A DNA stretch of 22,617 nt. Source: an uncultured Collinsella sp. (lineage in GTDB: Bacteria; Actinomycetota; Coriobacteriia; Coriobacteriales; Coriobacteriaceae). The translations under genes were made by a program, and so were the position numbers. Every line of letters begins with the position of its first letter. The stretch's first letter is position 1. The notes beneath the pieces are model-generated. The model was not told where the DNA came from and searched no databases. It saw nothing but the letters and a program-made list of their open reading frames with translations. This document shows positions 1 to 7,341 of the stretch, one piece after another. The DNA is taken from positions 1 to 22,617 of the forward strand of contig UQZM01000035.1 in assembly GCA_900545615.1 (NCBI GenBank), given 5' to 3'.

Positions 1-17
1 CTGTCGGTAACGAATCA

Positions 18-46
18 TCGGCAATATCGTTGCTGGTCAATATAAG
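18..46 (+). promoter_or_regulatory. possible promoter for lspA-rluD
   Basis: TCGGCA (18-23) is separated by 17 bases from TATAAG (41-46), a fair match to a housekeeping sigma factor site upstream of lspA. The first 98 bases hold no gene I can identify; a short open frame runs into the window from the left and stops by 53, and could be the tail of an upstream gene, but it is too short to name. The call rests only on consensus matching. Confidence 0.35.
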
Positions 47-98
47 ATATTGAATTGCGTTAAACGGAATTCGATGTTCTTGAGGGTAGGGGATTGAT

Positions 99-698
99 TT
101 GGGTCGTACTGGGGATATGACGCCGCCTTTGCGTTGGCGGTTGGGTGTTGCTGGTGGGGTAGCGCTCGTTGTGCTGCTTGTTGACCAGCTTACCAAGCTT
201 GCGGTTCGTGCCGTGGGCGACGCTTTGCATGTGACCGTCATCCCCGGTGTCATCGACTTTATGTTTGTCCGCAATATCGGTGCTGCCTTTAGCATGGGTG
301 AGGGACATGGCATCGCGTTTGCCGTGCTGGCGTTGGCGGTCATTATCGCTATTGCCGTGTACCTCGTTCGTGCACCCCAGCTCGCCCATCTTGAGGTTGT
401 GGGCATGGCTATGGTCGCGGGCGGCGCCATTGGCAACGCGATCGACCGTTTGGCCTTTGGCTTCGTGACCGATTTTATTGCCACCACCTTCATCGACTTT
501 CCCGTCTTCAATGTGGCCGATATCGGCATTACCGTGGGCGTTGTGCTCGCCCTCTTCGGCTACATGTTCTTGAGTCCCGCGGCCCGCGAGGTTGATGCGA
601 CTGCCGAGCTCAATGCCCGTGATGAGGCCCGCGCTAAGCGCAAAGCCAAGCAGCGTGGGGAGCGTGCCCGCAAGATTCGCGAAAGGAATGAGCGTTAA
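99..698 (+). CDS. lspA: lipoprotein signal peptidase (signal peptidase II)
   Basis: Membrane aspartic protease that removes the signal peptide from diacylglyceryl-prolipoproteins. The 199-residue product has about four hydrophobic segments (near 16-30, 70-90, 100-118, 137-158) and the family motifs: VDQLTK near 28-33, RNIGAAFS near 58-65, and the two catalytic aspartates in GNAIDR (D116) and FNVADI (D141). The TTG start at 99 is preceded by a purine-rich GAGGGTAGGGG at 82-92 with suitable spacing; an in-frame ATG at 117 is the alternative. The body matches the usual 150-170 residues, but residues 162-199 form an unusual highly charged Lys/Arg/Glu tail expected to lie in the cytoplasm. The stop codon overlaps the ATG of the next gene (TAATG), so translational coupling with the pseudouridine synthase is likely; the lspA-rluD pairing is common in bacteria. 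Confidence 0.95.
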   Translation: MGRTGDMTPPLRWRLGVAGGVALVVLLVDQLTKLAVRAVGDALHVTVIPGVIDFMFVRNIGAAFSMGEGHGIAFAVLALAVIIAIAVYLVRAPQLAHLEVVGMAMVAGGAIGNAIDRLAFGFVTDFIATTFIDFPVFNVADIGITVGVVLALFGYMFLSPAAREVDATAELNARDEARAKRKAKQRGERARKIRERNER

Positions 699-1711
699 TG
701 GCCGACATCCATATTCTTGTTGCCGACGATTCCGCTGGTCAGCGTCTTGACGCCTATTTGGGCGCCAACGATGGCTGTCCCACGCGCTCTGCCTGCGCGC
801 ATCTGATCGAGGGAGGCGCCGTTGCCGTCAACGGTGAGACTTGTCTCTCTAAAAAGTACGCCGTACGCGCCGGCGATCGCATCTCGGTCGACTTGCCCGA
901 GCCGCACGACCCGACCGACGTGATTCCCGAGGCCATTCCCCTCGATATCCGCTACGAGGACGACTACCTTATCGTGCTCTCCAAGCAGCGGGGCCTGGTG
1001 TGCCATCCCGCCCATGGCCACGAGAGCGGCACCCTTGCGAACGCTCTGGTCTACCACTGCGGCATCGATCATCTTGGTACTGTGCAGGGTGAGGACCGCC
1101 CCGGCATCGTGCATCGCCTGGATCGCGATACCTCAGGCCTTATGCTCGCGGCAAAAGACGACGACACCCAGCGCGCGCTTCAGAATCTCATCCGCACGCG
1201 CACGCTCGACCGTCGCTATATCACGCTCGTTCACGGTCACATCGCCATGGACGAGGGCACTATCAACACCGGTATTGCCCGTTCCACGCGCGACCGCGTG
1301 AAGATGGCGGTTTCGGATGACCCCTTTGCCCGTCAGGCCATTACGACCTTTAAGGTCCTCGAGCGCTTTGATTCCACGCGTTTTGACGACGGCTATACGC
1401 TCGTTGAGTGCCACCTGTTTACGGGCCGCACACATCAGATTCGCGTGCATATGCGCCATATCAACCACGCCTGCGTGGGCGATCCGCTCTACGGCAAGTG
1501 CGATGCGCGTGCCGATCAGGGCCTGACCAGGCAGTTCCTGCATTCTTGGCGCGTTGCGTTCGATCATCCCGTAACGGGGAAGCGCATTGAGTGCCGTGAT
1601 GAGCTGCCGTGGGATCTTGCCGCGGTTCTGGACGATCTGGCCCTGCGTTCGCTTGGTCGCACTGCCGCCGGCGACGACATCGTTCCGCAGCTCGGTCTTC
1701 TCGAAGCCTAG
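698..1711 (+). CDS. rluD: RluA/RluD-family 23S rRNA pseudouridine synthase
   Basis: Isomerises uridines to pseudouridine, by family most likely in 23S rRNA. The 337-residue protein has an N-terminal S4 RNA-binding domain (about 12-70, with QRLDAYL and the AVAVNG turn), then the RluA catalytic domain. The catalytic motif HRLDRDTSGL at 139-148 carries the nucleophile Asp142, and the downstream FTGRTHQIRVHM block and VGDPLYG are typical of the RluC/RluD branch. Length is usual (about 300-330). The ATG overlaps the lspA stop by one base. Which uridines are modified cannot be read from sequence alone; RluD is the closest well-known relative, but the S4 domain is shared with RluC, so the symbol is less certain than the family. 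No terminator was recognised behind it. Confidence 0.9.
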   Translation: MADIHILVADDSAGQRLDAYLGANDGCPTRSACAHLIEGGAVAVNGETCLSKKYAVRAGDRISVDLPEPHDPTDVIPEAIPLDIRYEDDYLIVLSKQRGLVCHPAHGHESGTLANALVYHCGIDHLGTVQGEDRPGIVHRLDRDTSGLMLAAKDDDTQRALQNLIRTRTLDRRYITLVHGHIAMDEGTINTGIARSTRDRVKMAVSDDPFARQAITTFKVLERFDSTRFDDGYTLVECHLFTGRTHQIRVHMRHINHACVGDPLYGKCDARADQGLTRQFLHSWRVAFDHPVTGKRIECRDELPWDLAAVLDDLALRSLGRTAAGDDIVPQLGLLEA

Positions 1712-1729
1712 CCAGTATTAGGTGGTTTC

Positions 1730-1759
1730 TTGAACTCGGTAAGCCTGCGGTAAGATATA
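1730..1759 (+). promoter_or_regulatory. possible promoter for the glycosyltransferase gene
   Basis: TTGAAC at 1730-1735 is followed by an A/T-rich TAAGATATACAAT stretch from 1751. Depending on register the -10 is TAAGAT (15-base spacer) or GATATA (18-base spacer). The element falls in the 82-base gap before the next gene, which is otherwise empty. Confidence 0.4.
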
Positions 1760-1793
1760 CAATTGTTTACGTTACACGTTGCTGGGAGCCTGC

Positions 1794-3089
1794 ATGCTCG
1801 CCTTTTTACAAACCAACACACCCATCGTGATCTTCAACCAGATTGTCGTCACGCTGCTCACGGTCTGCTTTCTGTACCAGGTGGTCTTCTTTGTCATTGG
1901 CGCTCTTCGTGGCGAGGTCGCGCCTCCCAAGGCCAAAAAACTCCATCGCTATGCCTTTTTTATCGCGGCGCATAACGAGGAAGCCGTAATTGCCAATCTC
2001 GTACGCTCCATCAAGGACCAGGACTATCCGTCCGAGCTTATCGAGGTCTTTGTCGTTGCCGACGCCTGCACCGACAACACGGCGCAGCTCGCGCGCGAGG
2101 CGGGCGCCATCGTTTATGAGCGCAACGACCTGGCCCGCAAGGGTAAGAGCTGGGTCATGGACTTTGGTTTTGACCGCATCCTTAACGAGTATCCCGACAC
2201 GTTTGAGGGCTACTTTATTTTCGATGCTGATAACGTCATATCCCGCGATTACGTGTCCAAGATGAACGATGCCTTTGACCAGGGATTCCATGTGGTCACG
2301 AGCTATCGCAACTCCAAGAACTTTGGCAGCTCGTGGATCTCGGCAGCTAATGCTACCTGGTATTTGCGCGAGGCGCGCTTTCTCAACAACGCGCGCAATA
2401 TCTGCAAGACTTCTTGCGCTGTCTCGGGTTCGGGCTACCTCATCTCCGCCAGTGTTATCGAGGGCATGCACGGCTGGCAGTTCCACACGCTGACCGAGGA
2501 TATTCAGTTCACCACGTTCTGCGCCATTCACGGCATTCGCATTGGCTATGCGCCGGCGGAGTTCTTTGACGAACAGCCCGTGACGTTCAAGGCATCCTGG
2601 AAACAGCGCATGCGCTGGACCAAGGGCTTCTACCAGGTCTTTTTTACCTATGGCAAGCATCTTGTCAAATCGACGTTCCGCTATCATCGCTTTGCCGCCT
2701 ACGACATGTTTATGACTATCGCTCCGGGCATGCTGCTGTCCCTGATCTCCATGCTCGCCAACGCGACCTTCCTCATCGTGGGCGGGCTCTCGCACGGCTT
2801 CTTGGCTACCGAAGTCGAGATGCAGGCGTGCGCCGCTTCGCTCATTATGACCTTCGCCATGATGTATCAGACCTTCTTTATCCTGGCGCTGCTCACGACT
2901 ATCTTTGAGTACAAGCACATTCACTGCGCTCAAAAGTGGCGTCTGGTGACTAACCTGTTTACCTTCCCGATCTTTATGTTCAGCTATATCCCCATCACGG
3001 TGGCCGCGCTGTTCCTGAAGGTCGACTGGGTGCCGACGCAGCACGCCGTCAACGTTACCCTTGACGAGGTCATGCAAGGCGCCAAATAA
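1794..3089 (+). CDS. membrane glycosyltransferase, family 2 (processive type)
   Basis: Transfers sugars from nucleotide donors to a surface or secreted glycan; the product cannot be assigned. The 431-residue protein has an N-terminal membrane segment (about 12-38), a cytosolic GT2 domain opening at AAHNEE (58-63), and the hallmarks of processive synthases such as cellulose, hyaluronan or poly-GlcNAc synthases: DAD at 144-146 (metal and UDP), TED at 234-236 (catalytic base), and QRMRW at 271-275 (the Q/RxxRW motif). At least three further membrane segments follow (about 303-330, 345-370, 388-408). I chose the ATG at 1794 because GGGAG at 1784-1788 sits five bases upstream; a TTG at 1779 would add five residues. 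It stands alone, with no polysaccharide cluster around it, and is closed by a strong terminator. Confidence 0.85.
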   Translation: MLAFLQTNTPIVIFNQIVVTLLTVCFLYQVVFFVIGALRGEVAPPKAKKLHRYAFFIAAHNEEAVIANLVRSIKDQDYPSELIEVFVVADACTDNTAQLAREAGAIVYERNDLARKGKSWVMDFGFDRILNEYPDTFEGYFIFDADNVISRDYVSKMNDAFDQGFHVVTSYRNSKNFGSSWISAANATWYLREARFLNNARNICKTSCAVSGSGYLISASVIEGMHGWQFHTLTEDIQFTTFCAIHGIRIGYAPAEFFDEQPVTFKASWKQRMRWTKGFYQVFFTYGKHLVKSTFRYHRFAAYDMFMTIAPGMLLSLISMLANATFLIVGGLSHGFLATEVEMQACAASLIMTFAMMYQTFFILALLTTIFEYKHIHCAQKWRLVTNLFTFPIFMFSYIPITVAALFLKVDWVPTQHAVNVTLDEVMQGAK

Positions 3090-3097
3090 CCACCACC

Positions 3098-3145
3098 AAA
3101 ACCACCGCAAAGGGGACAGGCACCTTTGTGGTGGTTTTTGCTTTT
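3098..3145 (+). terminator. rho-independent terminator with REP-like loop
   Basis: A 13-pair stem (3101-3113 with 3123-3135, one G-U pair) encloses a nine-base loop GGACAGGCA. Three more A-T pairs can extend it at the base, and TTTTTGCTTTT follows. It begins nine bases after the glycosyltransferase stop. The A-rich left flank means it could also act on transcripts from the other strand. The stem-loop centre GGGGACAGGCACC resembles an intergenic repeat core I recall from several bacterial genomes. Confidence 0.8.
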
Positions 3146-3170
3146 GCGATGCAGCTCGAGGAGGCGTCCG

Positions 3171-3593
3171 ATGGTCTATATCCCGTTTTGGATTTGCATC
3201 TTTGCCGGCGTGGCAATTGATGCCCGAGAGCGACGGTTTCCCAATGGGCTTGCCGGCGCATGTGCCGTGGCGGCGTTGGCGGGTGTTTGGCTCGACCTCG
3301 GTTTGAACACTGCGCTTGACCACGCGGGTCTTGCCGTCATTGTGTATCTTGCTCTCGTGCTGACTGAGTCCCTCTGGCGTCGTCTTCGCCAAATCCCGGG
3401 CATCGGCATGGGGGATGCCAAGGCGCTCTTCGCGCTTTGCACGCTCGACCCTATGGGTGGCATCGTGGCATTTGCCGTCGCACTCCTGGCCCTGGCCCTC
3501 TCCTGCCTCTTCACAAAATCACGCTCCCTGCCATTGCTCCCGTTTTTGGTGCCGATTTTTGCCATAATCGAGGTCGTGGGCTGCACTTTGTAA
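3171..3593 (+). CDS. prepilin peptidase (family A24), minimal form
   Basis: Membrane aspartic protease of the type IV prepilin peptidase family, which cleaves leader peptides of type IV pilins, Tad/Flp pilins or pseudopilins. The 140-residue protein is nearly all hydrophobic helices and carries both catalytic aspartates: D17 in AIDARERRFPN and D82 in the GMGDAK (GxGD) motif at 79-84. It lacks the N-terminal methyltransferase domain of full-length PilD, so it resembles the short TadV/CpaA type. The start is the ATG at 3171, preceded by GAGGAGG at 3158-3164; an upstream extension to 3126 would run through the terminator hairpin and is unlikely. No pilin, ATPase or secretin gene lies in the window, so its substrate is unknown. 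It lies 31 bases before the dGTPase gene. Confidence 0.85.
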   Translation: MVYIPFWICIFAGVAIDARERRFPNGLAGACAVAALAGVWLDLGLNTALDHAGLAVIVYLALVLTESLWRRLRQIPGIGMGDAKALFALCTLDPMGGIVAFAVALLALALSCLFTKSRSLPLLPFLVPIFAIIEVVGCTL

Positions 3594-3624
3594 CCGATTG
3601 CGCATCCTTCTTAAGGAGCATGCC

Positions 3625-4872
3625 ATGGCAACTAATCAAGAAACGGCCGTCATTAAGGCGCGCATGGACCGTATTCCCTCGGCGTTGTCGCCCGAGCTTG
3701 TCGAGCGCATTGCCGCCGATCGTGCTTCGGGCTATGGCAACCCGTATCGTTGCAACGACGATCAGGTCATTCGTCGTATTGATCGCGCCGCCGACAAGGG
3801 CACGCTTATGCGTCCGGCGTTTATGCGCGATACCGAAAAGATACTTCATCTTCCGGCGTACACCCGTTATGCAGGCAAAACGCAGGTCTTTAGCTTCCGT
3901 AGCAATGACGATCTGTCACGCCGCGGTTTGCACGTGCAGCTCGTCTCCCGCATTGCGCGCGATATCGGTCGCGCCCTGGGGCTCAATTGCGATCTGATCG
4001 AGGCGATTGGCCTGGGTCACGACTTGGGACACACGCCTTTCGGCCATGCCGGCGAGCGCTTCCTCAACGATATCTATCATGAGCGTACGGGGCGTTATTT
4101 TTTCCATAACGTGCAGTCGGTCCGCGTGCTCGACGCACTGTACGGCCGCAACGTGTCGCTCCAGACGCTCGACGGCGTGCTATGCCATAACGGCGAGTAC
4201 GAGCAACGCGTGTTTGAGCTCTCGGACATGAGCTCCTTTGACCAGTTTGACCAGACGGTTGAGGATTGCATTGCCACGGGCTATAGCGCAATTGAGCATC
4301 TGCGTCCCATGACGCTCGAGGGCTGCGTCGTTCGCATCTCGGATATTCTTGCCTACGTCGGTCGTGACCGTCAGGATGCGATCGCGGCGGGCCTGCTTTC
4401 GCCCGACGCTTTTGATGATGGCCGGGGCGGTGCCTACAACAGTTGGATCCTCACGCATGCCTCCATCGATATCGTTGAGCACAGCTATGGTAAGCCGCGC
4501 ATCGAGATGAGCGAGGACCTGTTTGAGGAAATTCGCCGAGCCAAGCGCGAGAACTACGAGAAGATCTATAGCAAGGGCGGTATCGAAGGCGATTCCGAGG
4601 CGGAGCTGCGCGAGGCGTTCGTAAAGCTCTACGACCGTTGCCTGCGGGATCTAAACAGTGGCGACGAGTCCTCTTACATCTTTAAGCACCATATTTCGCG
4701 CATTGAGCAGCAGCTTTCCTACTATGATCGCACCTATGCCTGGCAGGACGACAAGGATCAAGCCGTGGTGGATTATATCGCGAGCATGACGGACGGTTAT
4801 TTCTGCGAGCTGACGAGCAAGCTGTTCCCTGGTCTGGAGTTTCCGCACCGTACCTATATTAACGAACGGTAG
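3625..4872 (+). CDS. dgt: dGTPase-type deoxynucleotide triphosphohydrolase
   Basis: Hydrolyses dGTP, or other dNTPs depending on subtype, to the deoxynucleoside and triphosphate, which tunes dNTP pools. The 415-residue protein carries the HD-domain metal ligands H103, H132-D133 in GHDLGHTPFGH, and D240 in RISDILAYVGRD. The motifs YTRYAGKTQVF (79-89) and RGLHVQLVSRIAR (100-112) are typical of the family. The ATG at 3625 has AAGGAG at 3613-3618 with six-base spacing. Length fits the shorter, Dgt-like group rather than the 500-residue enterobacterial Dgt. The ligand pattern is complete, so an active enzyme is expected; preference for dGTP over other dNTPs is not readable. It probably shares a transcript with the preceding peptidase gene, although no functional link is evident. 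Confidence 0.9.
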   Translation: MATNQETAVIKARMDRIPSALSPELVERIAADRASGYGNPYRCNDDQVIRRIDRAADKGTLMRPAFMRDTEKILHLPAYTRYAGKTQVFSFRSNDDLSRRGLHVQLVSRIARDIGRALGLNCDLIEAIGLGHDLGHTPFGHAGERFLNDIYHERTGRYFFHNVQSVRVLDALYGRNVSLQTLDGVLCHNGEYEQRVFELSDMSSFDQFDQTVEDCIATGYSAIEHLRPMTLEGCVVRISDILAYVGRDRQDAIAAGLLSPDAFDDGRGGAYNSWILTHASIDIVEHSYGKPRIEMSEDLFEEIRRAKRENYEKIYSKGGIEGDSEAELREAFVKLYDRCLRDLNSGDESSYIFKHHISRIEQQLSYYDRTYAWQDDKDQAVVDYIASMTDGYFCELTSKLFPGLEFPHRTYINER

Positions 4873-4887
4873 TTCGTATTAATTCGG

Positions 4888-4893
4888 TATACT
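4888..4893 (+). promoter_or_regulatory. -10 box of a probable rarA promoter
   Basis: TATACT lies 40 bases before the chosen rarA start, in the 60-base gap behind dgt. A convincing -35 box was not found at the expected distance (the hexamer 17 bases upstream is AACGGT), so the site is only partly supported. Confidence 0.4.
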
Positions 4894-4932
4894 GTTAGTG
4901 GAAAACGTTTTTGATTGATACACGGGATGGCT

Positions 4933-6282
4933 ATGGACGACCTTTTTTCTGCTTCGACGCGCGAGCGTTCCTTTCAGAATGCGCCGCTTGCGGTGCGCAT
5001 GCGCCCCAATTCGCTCGACGAGTACGTGGGCCAGCAAAAGGCCGTCGGTAAGGGCTCATGGTTGCGTGCCGCGATCGAGCACGACGTGCTTTCGAGCGTG
5101 ATTCTGTACGGGCCGGCAGGTACGGGTAAGACGACGCTGGCCCACATTATCGCCAACCATACCAAGAGCGAGTTTGTCGAGGTCAGCGCCGTGACGGGTA
5201 CCGTAAAGGATCTTCGCCGCGTGATTGACGAGGCCAAGACGCGCCTGAATACGTACGACCGCCGCACCATCCTGTTTATCGACGAGATTCACCGCTTCTC
5301 CAAGTCTCAGCAGGATGCCTTGCTGCATGCGGTTGAGAACCGTACCGTCATTATGATTGGCGCCACGACGGAGAATCCGTACTTCGAGGTCAACTCGGCA
5401 TTGCTCTCGCGCGGTCGCGTGGTGGAGCTTGAGCATCTTAAAGACGAGGATATCGCCACGCTTATCGAGCGTGCGCTCGAGGCGCCGCAGGGTTTGAACG
5501 GCAAGTTCTCGGCCGATGAGGATACGGTTAAGACCATCTGCACGCTGGCAGCGGGTGACGCTCGCTCGGCGCTCACGACGCTCGAACTTGCGAGCGAGAT
5601 TGCCGTCACGCGTCCCGATACCGAGGGAACGCCAGCGCCCGCGGCGGGGGAGCGCTATCCCATCACCGTGGATGACGTGAAGATCGCCAACCCGCGTCGT
5701 GGATTTTCGTATGACAAAAACGGCGACATGCACTACGACATCATCAGTGCGTTTATTAAGTCCATGCGCGGTAGCGACCCCGATGCCACGATCTATTGGC
5801 TCGCGCGCATGATTGATGCGGGGGAGGATCCCAAGTTTATCGCTCGCCGTATTATGATTCAGGCTTCTGAGGATGTTGGCAACGCCGACCCGCAGGCGCT
5901 TTTGGTGGCGCATGCCGCGTTTAAGTCTGCCGAGGTCATTGGCTATCCCGAGTGCCGCATTAACCTGGCTCAGGCTGCACTCTATGTGTGTTTGGCCCCT
6001 AAATCCAACGCGTGTGAGGCTTCGATTGATGCGGCGCTGGCCGATATCCATTCTAGTGGGCTTCGCGAGGTGCCGAGTTATCTGCGCGATCGCCATCGCC
6101 CAGGCAGCGCTGAATACGGTGTTTATAAATACCCGCACGATTATCCTGAAGGCTGGGTCGATCAGCGCTATTTGCCCGAGGGGCTGGAGCGCGGTTCGTT
6201 CTGGCAGCCTGCCGGGCGCGGCTGGGAAGAGTGGCGCGTAGAGCAAAGCGAGCGCGACCGCAGCGGGAATGCACCGAAGTAG
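4933..6282 (+). CDS. rarA: replication-associated recombination protein A (MgsA/RarA AAA+ ATPase)
   Basis: AAA+ ATPase of the RarA/MgsA/WRNIP1 family, which acts at stalled replication forks and on single-stranded DNA ends. The 449-residue protein opens with the family signature LAVRMRPNSLDEYVGQQ (19-35), then Walker A GPAGTGKTT (60-68), Walker B ILFIDEIHRF with D117-E118, and a sensor-1 GATTENP. The C-terminal oligomerisation region ends with the characteristic YKYPHDYPEGWVDQ and YLPEGLERGSFW blocks. Possible starts are TTG 4915, ATG 4927 and ATG 4933; the last is preceded by GGGATGG and is preferred, but this is a weak site. Length is as expected (430-450). A separate promoter seems likely. 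The 100 bases after it hold only the DUF948 promoter candidate and a short CCCC/GGGG dyad near 6325-6342. Confidence 0.93.
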   Translation: MDDLFSASTRERSFQNAPLAVRMRPNSLDEYVGQQKAVGKGSWLRAAIEHDVLSSVILYGPAGTGKTTLAHIIANHTKSEFVEVSAVTGTVKDLRRVIDEAKTRLNTYDRRTILFIDEIHRFSKSQQDALLHAVENRTVIMIGATTENPYFEVNSALLSRGRVVELEHLKDEDIATLIERALEAPQGLNGKFSADEDTVKTICTLAAGDARSALTTLELASEIAVTRPDTEGTPAPAAGERYPITVDDVKIANPRRGFSYDKNGDMHYDIISAFIKSMRGSDPDATIYWLARMIDAGEDPKFIARRIMIQASEDVGNADPQALLVAHAAFKSAEVIGYPECRINLAQAALYVCLAPKSNACEASIDAALADIHSSGLREVPSYLRDRHRPGSAEYGVYKYPHDYPEGWVDQRYLPEGLERGSFWQPAGRGWEEWRVEQSERDRSGNAPK

Positions 6283-6313
6283 CTGCTGATAATTTTGTCC
6301 CACGTTGCTGCTC

Positions 6314-6344
6314 TTGGCATGTTCGGTCCCCTTTGGGGTACCAT
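6314..6344 (+). promoter_or_regulatory. possible promoter for the DUF948-sigma factor operon
   Basis: TTGGCA at 6314-6319 and TACCAT at 6339-6344 are separated by 19 bases, longer than optimal. A dyad GGTCCCC/GGGGTACC (6325-6342) lies in the spacer and overlaps the -10, which would suit a repressor site or simply be chance. Since the operon encodes a SigB-type sigma factor, a promoter read by that factor (autoregulation) is also possible. Confidence 0.3.
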
Positions 6345-6382
6345 GAAAAGCGTCTGTATTTCGATTTTTCCGGGAGGCTTGT

Positions 6383-6970
6383 ATGAGTCCCATTCAAATC
6401 GCCCTGCTGCTGCTCGCCGTTGCCGGCGTGTGGGCCATCGCTGAGCTCGCGCTTACCCTGCGCAAGACACGCAATGTTGTCGACTCGCTCGATAAGACCG
6501 TGAACGACCTCAACAACACCATCGCCGAGGCTCAGCCTGTGGTGGCAAAGCTCGATGGCGCTGTCGATGAGCTTACGCCGGCGCTTGCCCAGATGGAGCC
6601 GCTGCTTAAGTCGAGCAAGACGGCAGTTGATGCCCTTACCTCCAATCTCGTAGAGGTCGAAGCCGTGGTTCGCGACATTTCCGAGGTTACGGGCAGCATG
6701 GCCGAGGCCAGCAATGCTGTGTCGAGCGTGACCGACTCTGCCGCCGGTGCTGTGCAGAAGCTCTTCAATAAGGTGAAGGCTCCTGCAGCCGACGCCGATC
6801 GCAAGCTCGCCGCTGCCGCTGCGGAGGCCGAGCAGCCTACCGAGCGCGTCCTAATTGACGAGGACGAGGCCGCCGCGGGCGACGATGATGGTCAGAAGTC
6901 TGTATCCAAGCCGGCTCAGTATTACACCTATACGCCCGCCGAGACCTCTGAGGAGTCCTGCGATGAGTAG
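6383..6970 (+). CDS. DUF948 (YtxG-like) membrane-anchored coiled-coil protein
   Basis: The function of this family is not established. The 195-residue protein has one N-terminal membrane anchor (about 4-26), then a long alpha-helical stretch (30-125) with heptad-like spacing of Val/Leu and repeated KLDGAVDELTPAL-type segments typical of DUF948. The C-terminal tail is Ala/Glu/Asp-rich and disordered, ending in a Tyr/Thr-rich patch. The ATG is preceded by GGGAGG at 6372-6377. Family knowledge: the Bacillus relative YtxG is a SigB-controlled general stress protein, which fits the downstream RsbW-like protein and SigB-type sigma factor. It overlaps the next gene by eight bases (ATG inside its last codons), so the two are probably coupled. 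Likely acts at the inner face of the membrane; the role in stress is inference. Confidence 0.8.
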   Translation: MSPIQIALLLLAVAGVWAIAELALTLRKTRNVVDSLDKTVNDLNNTIAEAQPVVAKLDGAVDELTPALAQMEPLLKSSKTAVDALTSNLVEVEAVVRDISEVTGSMAEASNAVSSVTDSAAGAVQKLFNKVKAPAADADRKLAAAAAEAEQPTERVLIDEDEAAAGDDDGQKSVSKPAQYYTYTPAETSEESCDE

Positions 6971-7340
6971 CGAAGCAACCTGCCCTATCACGCTGACTGT
7001 TGCCGGTGACCCGCGTCTCGCTCGCCTTGTGCGCATGACGGCAGCCAACGTTGGTGCCCTGTGCTCTATGTCTGTCGATCGCATCGAGGACATCCGCATG
7101 GCTGCCGAGGAAGCCTTTATCTTTGGCTGCACGGCTGTTGATTCCGACGACATCTCAATCAAATTCGATGTCGATGAATCTCACGTTGGCATGACCTTTA
7201 CCTTTGGCGATCAGGCCACCGTCGACGAGGATGACCAGGCTGCGGTGTATGCCGAGCTCATCCTCGCGAGCGTGTGCGACTCCTACGAAAAGACTACGGC
7301 GCCCCTGACGCTTTCCCTCGACCTCAAGGCGGATATCTAA
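6963..7340 (+). CDS. RsbW/SpoIIAB-like anti-sigma factor, ATP-binding boxes degenerate
   Basis: Relative of the GHKL-fold serine kinases RsbW and SpoIIAB that bind and silence SigB/SigF-type sigma factors. Assignment rests on position directly before such a sigma factor and on the alignable helix IEDIRMAAEEAF (41-52), which matches the N-box helix of RsbW. At 125 residues it is short (RsbW about 160). Where the family has ExxxN for Mg-ATP, this protein has E50-A-F-I-F54, so the Asn is gone; no DxGxG or GGLG box is visible either. It may therefore not bind ATP or phosphorylate an antagonist. The ATG at 6963 has AGGAG at 6951-6955; a longer upstream reading is the wrong frame over DUF948. No RsbV-like STAS gene lies nearby. 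An unrelated small protein is the alternative. Confidence 0.65.
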   Translation: MSSEATCPITLTVAGDPRLARLVRMTAANVGALCSMSVDRIEDIRMAAEEAFIFGCTAVDSDDISIKFDVDESHVGMTFTFGDQATVDEDDQAAVYAELILASVCDSYEKTTAPLTLSLDLKADI

Positions 7341-7341
7341 T

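Noticed and set aside
74..97. Seven-codon open frame (MFLRVGD) just before lspA as a leader peptide
   Set aside because: It has no ribosome site and overlaps the purine-rich site used by lspA; too short to separate from chance.
1806..3392. 528-codon open frame on the - strand opposite the glycosyltransferase
   Set aside because: It crosses the terminator and the start of the peptidase gene, shows no family motif, and overlaps a gene with complete GT2 motifs.
6325..6342. GGTCCCC/GGGGTACC hairpin as the terminator of rarA
   Set aside because: The stem is short with a bulge and a three-base loop, and no T-run follows; it overlaps the likely -10 of the next operon.
5056..6393. 445-codon open frame on the - strand opposite rarA
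   Set aside because: Shadow of rarA codon usage; RarA motifs are complete on the + strand.
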